Assembly: GCA_003175865.1 (NCBI GenBank)
Contig: PSRF01000402.1
Span: 1 to 18,272 of the forward strand
Source: Blastocatellia bacterium
Lineage (GTDB): Bacteria; Acidobacteriota; Blastocatellia; Pyrinomonadales; Pyrinomonadaceae
Direction: 5' to 3'
DNA: 18,272 bases
Shown: positions 1 through 7,370 of the stretch, piece by piece
How positions within the stretch are numbered: the first letter of the stretch is position 1
How the letters are laid out: each line of letters starts with the position of its first letter
The notes under the pieces: model-generated
Database searches by the model: none
What the model was told of the DNA's origin: nothing
Seen by the model: the letters and a program-made list of their open reading frames with translations, nothing else
Made by a program: the position numbers and the translations under genes

Positions 1-24
1 CGGTGCCCCTTTACTAACAGTTAA

Positions 25-972
25 CTAGATTCCCGCGAGGATCTTCTTCCACCTTACCCAGGCTTCGTCACGTGCTTTCTTATTGCCCTTGAATGCTTCC
101 AAATCTTTTTGATACTTAGCCATTGCAGCATCGTCAGTTTCCTTGTTACCTGACATTGTGGGCTTTGTTGGTTCAGGTGCCTCTCCCGCTCGCATGAAAC
201 CATGACCAGCGCCGTCGTACGTCACAGGGTCATACGGTTTGTTCGCTTCCTTCATCGCTTCAATAGTCTTTGGTATCGTGGCATCAATTCGTGCATCATT
301 GCCTGCGTAAAAACCATAGACTGGTGCGGTGATCTTTGCGATCGCTGTTTTATCGACCGTACCATCAGCGGAGGCAGGTGCTGGGCCATAAAACACGAAT
401 GCAGCTTTGACGGAAGGTCTGTTTGTTGCGAAACGGAAAGATTGACCGCCACCCCAGCAATATCCAGTGACGACCACTTTGCCATTCGCTGCAGGGAGCT
501 TCGAGACGTAATCGGCCACAGCATTCAAGTCGGCGGTGATTTGATCCGGTGGTAAATCGCGAATCGCCTTGCCCACACCGTCTCCGAGCGAACTGGTTCC
601 ACCTCCATTTGGTCCCATTCCTGACAGTAAATCGGGTGCAATTGCGATGTAGCCGGCTTCAGCAAGTTGATCGGTCAGGCTCTGCACCCATTCGCTCATG
701 CCGAAGATCTCGTGGATCACGACGACTGCAGTCGCTTTGTTTTTTACTTCTGGATAAACGATAAAACTACTAACTTCTCGATTTCCGTTTTTTACCTTTA
801 CCCATTCCTGATGCCTGGACGATTTTGCGAGTCGTTGTTTGGCCCAATCCTGATTTTCGAATTCACCTGTATCGGCCGTCGAAGTCATGTGGTGATGTCC
901 AGGCATGTCTTGGGAACGAGCAATAGCCGCGCAGAGAAGAAGCAGAGTAAAAACGCTTACCAGTTTTTTCAT
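25..972 (-). CDS. Exported dienelactone hydrolase family protein
   Basis: Predicted alpha/beta-hydrolase of the dienelactone hydrolase family (PF01738), 315 aa. An N-terminal hydrophobic segment (residues 4-18) followed by a polar stretch indicates a Sec signal peptide, so it probably acts in the periplasm. The catalytic triad is visible: the nucleophile elbow GYCWGGG has Cys172 in place of the usual Ser, with Asp226 in GNDARID and His257 in GAGHGF. The Cys nucleophile is typical of this family; the substrate cannot be told from sequence. I start at ATG 972, which has GGAG about 10 nt upstream. An in-frame TTG at 981 lies directly against that GGAG and is less likely. A 15-bp palindrome lies 38 nt upstream. 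The gene follows the FAD monooxygenase after 110 nt and may be co-transcribed with it. Ring-cleavage enzymes are not present here, so an aromatic-degradation role is not supported. Confidence 0.88.
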   Translation of the reverse strand: MKKLVSVFTLLLLCAAIARSQDMPGHHHMTSTADTGEFENQDWAKQRLAKSSRHQEWVKVKNGNREVSSFIVYPEVKNKATAVVVIHEIFGMSEWVQSLTDQLAEAGYIAIAPDLLSGMGPNGGGTSSLGDGVGKAIRDLPPDQITADLNAVADYVSKLPAANGKVVVTGYCWGGGQSFRFATNRPSVKAAFVFYGPAPASADGTVDKTAIAKITAPVYGFYAGNDARIDATIPKTIEAMKEANKPYDPVTYDGAGHGFMRAGEAPEPTKPTMSGNKETDDAAMAKYQKDLEAFKGNKKARDEAWVRWKKILAGI

Positions 973-1009
973 AGGCCACAATCTCCGTTTTTGAATTCAG
1001 GGAAGAGAA

Positions 1010-1024
1010 ATAGGGGGCCCCTAT
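1010..1024. promoter_or_regulatory. 15-bp palindrome upstream of dienelactone hydrolase gene
   Basis: A perfect palindrome with 7-bp arms (ATAGGGG / CCCCTAT) around one central G, in the 110-nt gap between the monooxygenase stop and the hydrolase start. There is no T tract on the minus-strand side, so an operator or a short hairpin is as likely as a terminator. The role is inferred. Confidence 0.3.
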
Positions 1025-1082
1025 CCTAACGAAGCGATCCGAGAACAACAACTATCCAGCGGCAACTTACGATTTATCATTC

Positions 1083-2312
1083 TCATCGGTTCGGGTTCGC
1101 ATCCGGCGTTCGAACATGTTCCGCGCGAACACCAACTCCAACAAGATACGCTGGGATTCTGCGCAACGGAGGAAAGTAGCGAAACAGTTTCATAAACCAC
1201 GGCGCCGATCTTACCTGCTGGTTCTGTAGTGCTGGTTTCAAGACTCGCTTTTGGATAAATACCTGAACCGATTGTGTCAGCTTGGTTGGCAGCAGCCTTC
1301 TTGCTTGCACCTTTTCGAGATCTTCCATTGTTACTGACTCGCGCGAAAGCTTTTCGTAAAGCAGATTCGCTGTCGCAACAGCGTCTTGAATCGCAAGGTT
1401 TATTCCTACTCCACCAACGGGCGACATCGCATGCGCAGCATCACCAATGCACAATAGTCCTTCGCCATGCCACTTCAGTAAGCGATCAACAGCAACCGTC
1501 AGCAACTTTATCTGACCCCAATCCTGTAACTCAGCGGTCCGATCTTTGAGAAATTGAGCCACACCAAAAACATCTTCACGAAATTTCTCCAGACCACGCT
1601 GCTGGATGTTCTCAAACTCCCCTTTGGGGATCACAAATCCGCATTGCCAGTAATCATCTCGATTCAGCATTACCATTACTTTGCCGGCAGCGAAGCGTCC
1701 GAGTACCTGACTTGGGTCTGTTGGTTTACGGGAAACGCGAAACCACAAGACATCGATTGGTGCGCCCAGTGCCTCAACCTTCAATCCAGAGAGTGCACGC
1801 ACTGTGGAATGTCTTCCGTCAGCACCGATCGTCAAATGAGCGTCGACTGGAAGCGGACCATCTGGAGTATTCGCCAGCACGCCTTTGATGCGTCCATTTG
1901 TTTGAACGAGTGCAGTCACCTCCGCATCCATCCGGAGGTTGAACGTTGGATAACTTGCCGCATGTTCGGCAAGGAAGTTCAGAAAATCCCACTGCGGCAT
2001 CAGCGCGATGAATTTACACTTCGTTGAGAGATGTGAAAAATCTGCGAGCGGAATCAGGTCGTCACCAATCTGGCCGGCGAGTTGCTTCATTTCCTGGTGA
2101 GGTCGTTCGAGAAACTTTTCCAATATTCCAAGCTCGTACATCAATTCCAGCGTCGACGGGTGAATAGTGTCACCACGGAAATCGCGCAGGAAGTCACTGT
2201 GCTTTTCAAGGACAACTACGCTGATGCCAGCACGCGCCAGGAGAAGGCCGAGCATCATCCCGGCTGGACCACCACCCGCAATACAAACTGTAGTTGACAC
2301 TGGTTCCGGCAT
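1083..2312 (-). CDS. FAD-dependent monooxygenase (PHBH-like, FAD_binding_3 family)
   Basis: A 409-aa flavoprotein of the p-hydroxybenzoate hydroxylase-like group (PF01494), expected to oxidise or hydroxylate a small, probably aromatic or isoprenoid, substrate using NAD(P)H and O2. Motifs in order: dinucleotide-binding GGGPAG at residues 13-18 with the acidic residue of VLEKHSD near 36, GADGRHS (the DG motif) at 163-169, and CIGDAAHAMSPVGGVG (second FAD motif, GD) at 288-303. The length is normal for the family. The reading frame stays open 150 nt further upstream, but that part overlaps the preceding gene and does not resemble the family. ATG 2312 puts the Rossmann motif at its usual distance from the start. 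It begins 14 nt after the stop of the upstream hypothetical gene, suggesting one transcript. Substrate unknown. Confidence 0.9.
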   Translation of the reverse strand: MPEPVSTTVCIAGGGPAGMMLGLLLARAGISVVVLEKHSDFLRDFRGDTIHPSTLELMYELGILEKFLERPHQEMKQLAGQIGDDLIPLADFSHLSTKCKFIALMPQWDFLNFLAEHAASYPTFNLRMDAEVTALVQTNGRIKGVLANTPDGPLPVDAHLTIGADGRHSTVRALSGLKVEALGAPIDVLWFRVSRKPTDPSQVLGRFAAGKVMVMLNRDDYWQCGFVIPKGEFENIQQRGLEKFREDVFGVAQFLKDRTAELQDWGQIKLLTVAVDRLLKWHGEGLLCIGDAAHAMSPVGGVGINLAIQDAVATANLLYEKLSRESVTMEDLEKVQARRLLPTKLTQSVQVFIQKRVLKPALQNQQVRSAPWFMKLFRYFPPLRRIPAYLVGVGVRAEHVRTPDANPNR

Positions 2313-2326
2313 TGAAACTCTCGCGG

Positions 2327-3064
2327 TCAAAAACAAACACCTGTTCCACTTGCTGTTTGTTCTGAGGTGCCACATGTAACCGTTTGTTGGGCAGCCACCC
2401 GATACAAGTTGGCATGTCCCTGCTTGCCTATCAACTCGATCACCATTCCTTGTCTTAGACAATATGCCATCTTCTGCGCTAACTCCCTGCCAGTATCCAT
2501 GCCTGTCGCTAACTCTTTCGTAGTGAACGACTCAAGTCCCTCCGGTAGAAACCGTCGCCAGTCTGTCGGCGACTTAAACAATCTGCGGTCCAAGACTTCC
2601 AGTAATCGACGCCCCTCAACAACCCATCCTTTGCTGCGTAATCGTCTTTTACCCGCGTATCGCCTCACCTCTTCTTCCCTTATCATCAAAACTTCGAGTG
2701 AAAAGTTGCGATGCGACAACAGCCGGGGGATGCTCACCAATTCCCAGAAGAGATCTTCCCACCGTCCTCGCTTAGGTGACTTTCGACGAGTGACTCGATT
2801 ACGTTGATTGGTTGCCGAGCGGACAATCCATTTCTCGTGGACTATTGGATAGATCAGTCTTACCCGCCGTGAGTGTGCGAGCCGAGTAAGTTTCGACTTG
2901 ATCGCGTAAAAATTTCGCGTTTGAATTTCAATTAGCAAATCGTCGCGAACGATATCGATCACGAAACCGTCAACGGGCACTTCAAACCGATCTCCCGGCC
3001 GTGCGTACCACTGTTTCAGAGAGGCGTGGAGGTGCTTCTCATTTAATAGACCAATTCCTGACAT
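2327..3064 (-). CDS. Conserved-type hypothetical protein, possible PD-(D/E)XK nuclease fold
   Basis: A 245-aa basic protein without signal peptide or membrane segment; I do not recognise a named family. The N-terminal third has the layout of a PD-(D/E)XK nuclease core: Asp37 in VIDIVRDD, then E46-I-Q48 on a predicted strand (LLIEIQTR), then lysines at 57 and 59 followed by a hydrophobic strand (RVRLIYPIV, 67-75). The middle is rich in Arg and Lys (85-103). The C-terminal part (about 145-225) is helical with a beta-hairpin-like end (GMVIELIGKQGHANLYRV), as in a winged-helix domain. This is consistent with DNA binding but not proof. It is immediately upstream of the monooxygenase gene (14 nt) on the same strand. 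The start at ATG 3064 has no clear ribosome binding site. Confidence 0.7.
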   Translation of the reverse strand: MSGIGLLNEKHLHASLKQWYARPGDRFEVPVDGFVIDIVRDDLLIEIQTRNFYAIKSKLTRLAHSRRVRLIYPIVHEKWIVRSATNQRNRVTRRKSPKRGRWEDLFWELVSIPRLLSHRNFSLEVLMIREEEVRRYAGKRRLRSKGWVVEGRRLLEVLDRRLFKSPTDWRRFLPEGLESFTTKELATGMDTGRELAQKMAYCLRQGMVIELIGKQGHANLYRVAAQQTVTCGTSEQTASGTGVCF

Positions 3065-3327
3065 TTGTACCCATTCCTTGTCGCTTCGTCGTGACCTAAA
3101 CTGAGTAACACGCGCAGTAGTGACTGGGATGCCTTAGACAATGTCCTGGTAAATCTGAGCAGTTCTACTTGAGCCTGGCATCCGGTGGCTATCGCCCCCG
3201 GTTCTCTAACAACAACGACAAAGCACAAAGTACAAAACACAAAGTTCTAACATTCGTGTATGATGCGTCCGCCTTATCATCCTTCTGGACCAATCCAGAC
3301 ATGATTGTCTGAATAGGAGAAAAAAAG

Positions 3328-3714
3328 ATGTCAAAATCAATCTTTTTGATTGGTGCGTTGATGTGTGCCATGCTCCTCATCGGCTGTTCGAAATCTGAAT
3401 CCACCAACCGAGAGGCAGCCCCAACATCTGCACCGGCTGCTTCCCCGGCAGCATCAAAGGCGACCACAACCGCGAGTGCTGAAAAGATCGGCGTGCCGGA
3501 ATGCGATGCTTTCATCACTTCATATGAGGCATGTGTCAAAGACAAAGTGCCCGCCCAGGCTCAGGCTGCCTTCAACTCAAGCCTGGCCACATGGCGCAAA
3601 TCGTGGCATGACCTTGCAGCGAATCCACAAACAAAGGCGACTCTGACCACGGTTTGCAAACAGACCTTGGACCAGGCAAAACAATCGCTGAAGGCCTACA
3701 ACTGCACCTGGTAA
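3328..3714 (+). CDS. Small four-cysteine lipoprotein
   Basis: A 128-aa predicted lipoprotein. The lipobox LIGC ends at Cys20, followed by an Ala/Pro/Ser/Thr-rich linker (residues 21-52) and a helical C-terminal domain. That domain carries four cysteines (59, 69, 110, 126), with C59 and C69 ten residues apart. This suggests a helical hairpin stapled by two disulfides in the periplasm, with a Trp as last residue. The family resembles short hypothetical lipoproteins of Gram-negative bacteria; function is unknown. The start is well supported: AGGAGA lies 7 nt before ATG 3328. The gene is isolated on the plus strand between two minus-strand blocks and is followed by two stem-loops, so it is probably monocistronic. 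Confidence 0.85.
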   Translation: MSKSIFLIGALMCAMLLIGCSKSESTNREAAPTSAPAASPAASKATTTASAEKIGVPECDAFITSYEACVKDKVPAQAQAAFNSSLATWRKSWHDLAANPQTKATLTTVCKQTLDQAKQSLKAYNCTW

Positions 3715-3722
3715 CAGGCTCG

Positions 3723-3780
3723 AGCTCTTGGGTCTTTGAGAAGCGAGACCTTCGCGAAGACCCGAGCTTATTTATTTTCG
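3723..3780 (+). terminator. Rho-independent terminator of the lipoprotein gene
   Basis: The stem AGCTC-(TT bulge)-GGGTCTT (3723-3736) pairs with AAGACCCGAGCT (3757-3768). A smaller hairpin GCGA/TCGC (3743-3746/3752-3755) sits in the loop. A T-rich tail (TTATTTATTTTCG) follows. It begins 9 nt after the stop codon of the lipoprotein gene. Confidence 0.65.
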
Positions 3781-3783
3781 CTT

Positions 3784-3837
3784 TTCATTTGGGACAGCCG
3801 CAGTTTCCACTGCGCTCGTGCCGAAGTCTCAAATGAA
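3784..3837. terminator. Stem-loop between convergent genes, possible bidirectional terminator
   Basis: A 12-bp stem (TTCATTTGGGAC at 3784-3795 with GTCTCAAATGAA at 3826-3837, one G-T wobble) encloses a second hairpin, CGCAG/CTGCG (3799-3803/3810-3814). It lies between the end of the lipoprotein gene and the end of the convergent peptidase gene (stop at 3889). A-rich and T-rich flanks on both sides fit termination in both directions, but no long T run is present. Confidence 0.45.
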
Positions 3838-3888
3838 ATCATAAATCGACGATTGATAACTAAAACGCCGGGCTAGCAACTCAACCAG

Positions 3889-5418
3889 CTAAAATTTGCC
3901 ACTCATAATCGCGGCAAACGTTTCAATCCCATCCCAAAGATTCTGTAGCCTCAAGTTTTCATTCTCTGCGTGCTGGTTGTTGTCGTAGTTCGCAATCGGC
4001 ACTGTCATCGTTACGGTTTGCAGTCGATCCGAAATTACTGACAACGGCAAACTCCCTCCAAACGTTGGCATCTTCACAATCTTGTCCGCCGACGTCGATT
4101 GGACCGCATTAACAATGGCCTGTGCTATTGGCAGATCCATTCGAGTCCGCTCGGCGTTATAGCCACCGGCGCGCGCGTTGACTCTTGCGATCAATCCATG
4201 CTGGGCGCGCTCACCATCGCTTGGATCGTGGTCGGTAACAAAGAAGCCCTGTTTACGAATGTGTTCGATCAATCTCTGCACCTGACGCTTGTGATCGTTT
4301 CCCTTCACCAGGCGCAGATCAAGCACTGCCGTCGCGGTTGTTGGAATAACGTTGCGCGCGAGAGCACCAACGTCGCCGCTGCTGAAACCGTTGATGTTCA
4401 GAGATGGCGCATTGATTAGTTCCATAAGCAAATGGCCACTGCCTTCAGTTCGTGAAATGCCGAGTTGCTTCTTGAGTTCTTCATCGTATTTCGGTGATTC
4501 AGCAATCGCCTGTCGTTCGAGTTCTCCGAGTGGCTCTACATCGTCATACCAACCGTCAATCGTCACGCGGCCATTTTCGTCTTTCATCGACGCCAACAGA
4601 TGCGCGAGTATCATCGCCGGGTTAGGTGACCAGTTGCCGTAATGGCCACTATGTAATGGTCTCTTTGCACCATAGACTGTCAGATCTACATTCACATCAC
4701 CGCGAGCACCGAAGACAACCTGCTTCACGCCTGACTGGTGAACTGGACCATCGCAAATAATCCATGCGTCCGCTTCGAGTAACTGTTTGTTCAAGTCAAT
4801 GATCTCACCGAGATGGGGAGAGTCCGCTTCCTCTTCGCCTTCAAAAATGAATTTCAGGTTCGATGTGAACGCGACACCACTCGACTTCAGAGCGTCAAAA
4901 GCCGTGAGAATCGCCATCACTCCTGCCTTGTCGTCGGAAGCTGAACGCGAGTAGATGCGCCATTCGGGATTGAGGTCGCCCTTGTCTAAGACGCCAGACA
5001 GGATCTGACCTCCAGCTTCGATTGGCGCCGAGCGAAAAACCGGTTGCCATGGTTCGGTGCCGGTCCACTGCTTCGGATCCGTAGGTTGGCCGTCGTAGTG
5101 GGCGTAGAGCATCAATGTTCGTGTGGCACCAGGAGCTTTCCATTCACCATACACTGCTGGTGGTGCGCCCGGTGTCTTTGGTTCGAGCAACCGTGGGTTC
5201 AGACCACGTTGCGCCATCATGTCGACGATGAATGCTGCGTTGCGCCGGATGTTTTCCGTATCACGGGCGATGTTTGGGATGGCAAGCAGTGTCGTGAACT
5301 CTTTCAGAATCTTTTGCTCGTTGGTGCGTCGATAACTGCGCACCTTTTGTTGAGTGATGTTTTGAAGTGTGACAGGAATTGCAGTGATGAACAGAACTAC
5401 GAATGCGTAGCGAAGCAT
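3889..5418 (-). CDS. M20 family metallopeptidase, N-terminally anchored
   Basis: A 509-aa zinc-dependent exopeptidase of the M20/M25/M40 family. An uncleaved or cleaved N-terminal hydrophobic segment (residues 4-19) directs it across the membrane. Family motifs: metal ligand and Asp in YAHYDGQP (His107, Asp109), SRSASDDKAG with the bridging Asp at 162 or 163, and the catalytic and metal-binding glutamates in FEGEEEAD (193-198). A further ligand is the C-terminal His in NNQHAENEN. An M20 dimerisation-type domain is inserted between the two catalytic halves (about 225-380). It probably trims peptides in the periplasm; substrate unknown. The start is ATG 5418, without a strong Shine-Dalgarno. 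Upstream lies a hairpin repeat array (5497-5660) that separates it from the preceding co-directional gene. Confidence 0.9.
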   Translation of the reverse strand: MLRYAFVVLFITAIPVTLQNITQQKVRSYRRTNEQKILKEFTTLLAIPNIARDTENIRRNAAFIVDMMAQRGLNPRLLEPKTPGAPPAVYGEWKAPGATRTLMLYAHYDGQPTDPKQWTGTEPWQPVFRSAPIEAGGQILSGVLDKGDLNPEWRIYSRSASDDKAGVMAILTAFDALKSSGVAFTSNLKFIFEGEEEADSPHLGEIIDLNKQLLEADAWIICDGPVHQSGVKQVVFGARGDVNVDLTVYGAKRPLHSGHYGNWSPNPAMILAHLLASMKDENGRVTIDGWYDDVEPLGELERQAIAESPKYDEELKKQLGISRTEGSGHLLMELINAPSLNINGFSSGDVGALARNVIPTTATAVLDLRLVKGNDHKRQVQRLIEHIRKQGFFVTDHDPSDGERAQHGLIARVNARAGGYNAERTRMDLPIAQAIVNAVQSTSADKIVKMPTFGGSLPLSVISDRLQTVTMTVPIANYDNNQHAENENLRLQNLWDGIETFAAIMSGKF

Positions 5419-5496
5419 GAAGTTCGTCTCGATTCAGCTTGGGTTTGGAAGGCTTACTAGAAAGCGCATGGATTATCGCGCAAAATGACAGATAGC

Positions 5497-5660
5497 TGTA
5501 GGGGCGGCACTCCGTGGCCGCCCCATCTGATTGGCGTAGCAGTAGTGCGTCGGACTTTATTTTAAGTGGGCGGCCACAGAGGGCCGCCCCATCTGATTGG
5601 CGTAGCAGTAGTGCGTCGGACTTTATTTTAAGCGGGCGGCCACAGAGGGCCGCCCCTACA
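5497..5660. repeat. GC-rich tandem hairpin repeat, 66-bp period, with 12-bp terminal inverted repeats
   Basis: The element is bounded by TGTAGGGGCGGC (5497-5508) and its exact complement (5649-5660). Inside, a 66-bp unit is repeated twice (5516-5581 and 5582-5647) with one base difference seen (aagTggg vs aagCggg), and its first nine bases occur a third time at 5648-5656. Three hairpins with 8-bp stems form: 5501-5508/5517-5524, 5568-5575/5582-5589 and 5634-5641/5648-5655. It ends one base before the stop codon of the upstream minus-strand gene and 79 nt before the M20 peptidase start. It resembles dispersed palindromic (REP- or MITE-like) elements. No gene is encoded; the open frame through it only reflects the 66-bp (22-codon) period. 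Confidence 0.85.
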
Positions 5661-5661
5661 A

Positions 5662-6951
5662 CTATTTCGCGCCACCGTTGGCGATACCTGTGTAGGTTTC
5701 AGGTGCGAGGAGTCCGAGCCATGGATCAGAGCGCGGAGTTAAGAACAACTCGGCGTAAACCTTTTCGTTTAGCTTGTCGACGTCACTGCGACCTCGATCG
5801 GCGACCAAGAATGCATAAAGCTTTGTGTGCAGCATGTATTCGTTTCTGACAGTGTCGAGCGCAACGGATTTTTCAAAGTTAGCGACCAGCCTTTTGAACG
5901 ATTCCTCAGCCAGATTGCTGTTTTGTCGTCGCATAAGGCTGACACTCCATTCGTCGAGTGCGGCACTTGAAGCGTGCATCGCTGCGATCGAAGTCCAACC
6001 AGCTTGGTCAGTGATCCTTCCCAATGCTTCACTGCCCGAAACCATCGCGCGCAACATAGATCCTTCAGTCACAGCTTTTGAAACTGCCAGCGGCATAATG
6101 CTCAGCGCTTCACCGTTTTCATTTCGTTCCACTTGAAAGCCTTCCGGAACCTTGCCTCCTAACTTCGTAGTGTCATTGAGCCACCTAAGAGAGATTTCAT
6201 TGATACGGCCGCGATAATACTTCGCGAGTGTTGTTCGTCGTTCAATCTCATTCTTACCGTTCAGCAACTTGAAAACTGATTCCGCCTGAGCAAGATTTTT
6301 CAGGAAGGCTTGTGGTCCATAGACACCGGGAAACCCATCAAGCGGATTACCTTCAGAATCCAAAAAGTAGTGAATGCTATTGCCGGTGATAGTGCGTTCG
6401 ATCTTTCGTCCGTCGCCGAAATCAATCGTTATCAGTGGTACTGGACGCACAGTTTGCCAGTGGAGCACGAAATGTTCGCGGAGAACTTGTGAAACTTCCT
6501 TGTTTGAATAAAGCACTGTGCGGAAGAAACGACTGTTGGCACAACTCAACTCGTCGGTTAGCTTGCCAAGCAAGCGCAGAGACAAAATCGGTTTACCAGA
6601 TTGGGATGATGCGGCCTGCGCTTCCCTCAGGTCGGTGTACCAGTAAAGACCCGAAAGATAACTATCCTTTTGTTGGGCCACCTGGTCGAGAGCTCTGCTA
6701 ATTCGATCCCATTCCGGCGTGGTTGACATCGTAGGATTCGCAATGCGTCGTTCGATTTCTTCGGCAAACTGTTGGCGCATCGATTCAAGGCCAGCCGGAC
6801 CAAGTGAACGAAGTTCAGCAATGGCGGTTGTGGATTCAACCGGATCAACTGAAACCGCCTTTCGTGTCAGGGAGGCAGCGGGCTCTTTTGCAAAAGTTGT
6901 GGGGAAAAGTGTGGTGAGCAGTACTGATAGGAGGAAAATTCTCAGTTTCAT
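5662..6951 (-). CDS. Exported protein with thioredoxin-fold-like domain
   Basis: A 429-aa protein with a clear signal peptide (hydrophobic residues 5-19, TFA-K cleavage near 21). The N-terminal part (about 40-100) is helical. Residues about 104-220 look like a thioredoxin-type domain: GLYWYTDLREAQAAS, then the strand KPILSLRLLG, then DELSCANSRFFR with a single Cys at 137, then VLREHFVLHW and a later GNSIHYFLD strand. The usual CxxC is absent; only Cys137 stands at the place expected for the active site. The remainder is helical. I know similar uncharacterised proteins from planctomycete- and acidobacteria-type genomes, but the function is not established. The start at ATG 6951 has GGAGG 6 nt upstream. 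Its promoter must lie in the 127 nt before the large palindrome at 7079-7342. Confidence 0.8.
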   Translation of the reverse strand: MKLRIFLLSVLLTTLFPTTFAKEPAASLTRKAVSVDPVESTTAIAELRSLGPAGLESMRQQFAEEIERRIANPTMSTTPEWDRISRALDQVAQQKDSYLSGLYWYTDLREAQAASSQSGKPILSLRLLGKLTDELSCANSRFFRTVLYSNKEVSQVLREHFVLHWQTVRPVPLITIDFGDGRKIERTITGNSIHYFLDSEGNPLDGFPGVYGPQAFLKNLAQAESVFKLLNGKNEIERRTTLAKYYRGRINEISLRWLNDTTKLGGKVPEGFQVERNENGEALSIMPLAVSKAVTEGSMLRAMVSGSEALGRITDQAGWTSIAAMHASSAALDEWSVSLMRRQNSNLAEESFKRLVANFEKSVALDTVRNEYMLHTKLYAFLVADRGRSDVDKLNEKVYAELFLTPRSDPWLGLLAPETYTGIANGGAK

Positions 6952-7078
6952 CGGGACCTCCAGGCGAAAATTTTTGTGCGGGACGATCGGGAAGAGTGAT
7001 TCGTTTGAAGCGGGGGATACCGAGTAGGTTGTCTGCAGGAGATAGCTTTTATGTAGTGGTGGTTGGTTGGAACGAACT

Positions 7079-7342
7079 ATTTATCATTGGTGGATTCAAC
7101 TGCGAAGTGCAACAGGGAATACCACTCACGGAAGTGAGTGGATGGTTCAGGTCTTTTCCACAACAAACTTACGAAAGAAGTTTACGCGCTCGCGAACGAT
7201 CTTGAAATGTAAGACTCAAGTTGCTTTCGCGAGCGCGTAAACTTCTTTTTTGATCTCTTGTAGAAAGCACTTTAAGCATCCACCAACTGCCGTTGGTGGT
7301 ATTAAGCGTTGCACTTCCGAACTGAATCCCCGAATGATAAAT
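7079..7342. repeat. 264-bp imperfect palindrome (foldback element)
   Basis: Gene-free stretch 6952-7370. The left half aligns with the reverse complement of the right half without a gap over 7079-7160 vs 7342-7261 (61 of 82 positions by my count). After a one-base shift a perfect 23-bp inner arm follows (7174-7196 with 7226-7248). The centre holds a small hairpin CTTGA/TCAAG (7201-7205/7216-7220). Each half also has its own 8-bp, 4-nt-loop hairpin at the mirrored position (7122-7141 and 7280-7299). The two hairpins differ at two base pairs, both changed in a compensating way. The right inner arm runs into TTTTTT on the plus strand. No ORF of note. It may be a MITE, a cruciform or a structured RNA. 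Confidence 0.9.
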
Positions 7343-7370
7343 GATAAACTCTTCCTGCTTTTCTTTGATG

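Noticed and set aside
202..555. Plus-strand open frame of 117 codons
   Set aside because: It is antisense to the well-supported dienelactone hydrolase gene and has no protein-like features.
2313..2462. 50-codon N-terminal extension of the FAD monooxygenase
   Set aside because: It overlaps the upstream gene in another frame and does not resemble the family; the Rossmann motif sits normally after ATG 2312.
5497..5660. Possible CRISPR array
   Set aside because: The units are directly adjacent with no variable spacers, and the repeats are GC hairpins of 66-bp period; no cas genes nearby.
5514..5849. Plus-strand open frame with a repeated 22-aa peptide
   Set aside because: The repetition is only the 66-bp DNA repeat (22 codons) read through, and the rest is antisense to the exported thioredoxin-like gene; no ribosome binding site.
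7174..7256. Classical terminator formed by the 23-bp inverted repeat
   Set aside because: The T run follows on the plus strand, where no gene lies upstream; the arms belong to a larger palindrome, so termination is at best a side effect.
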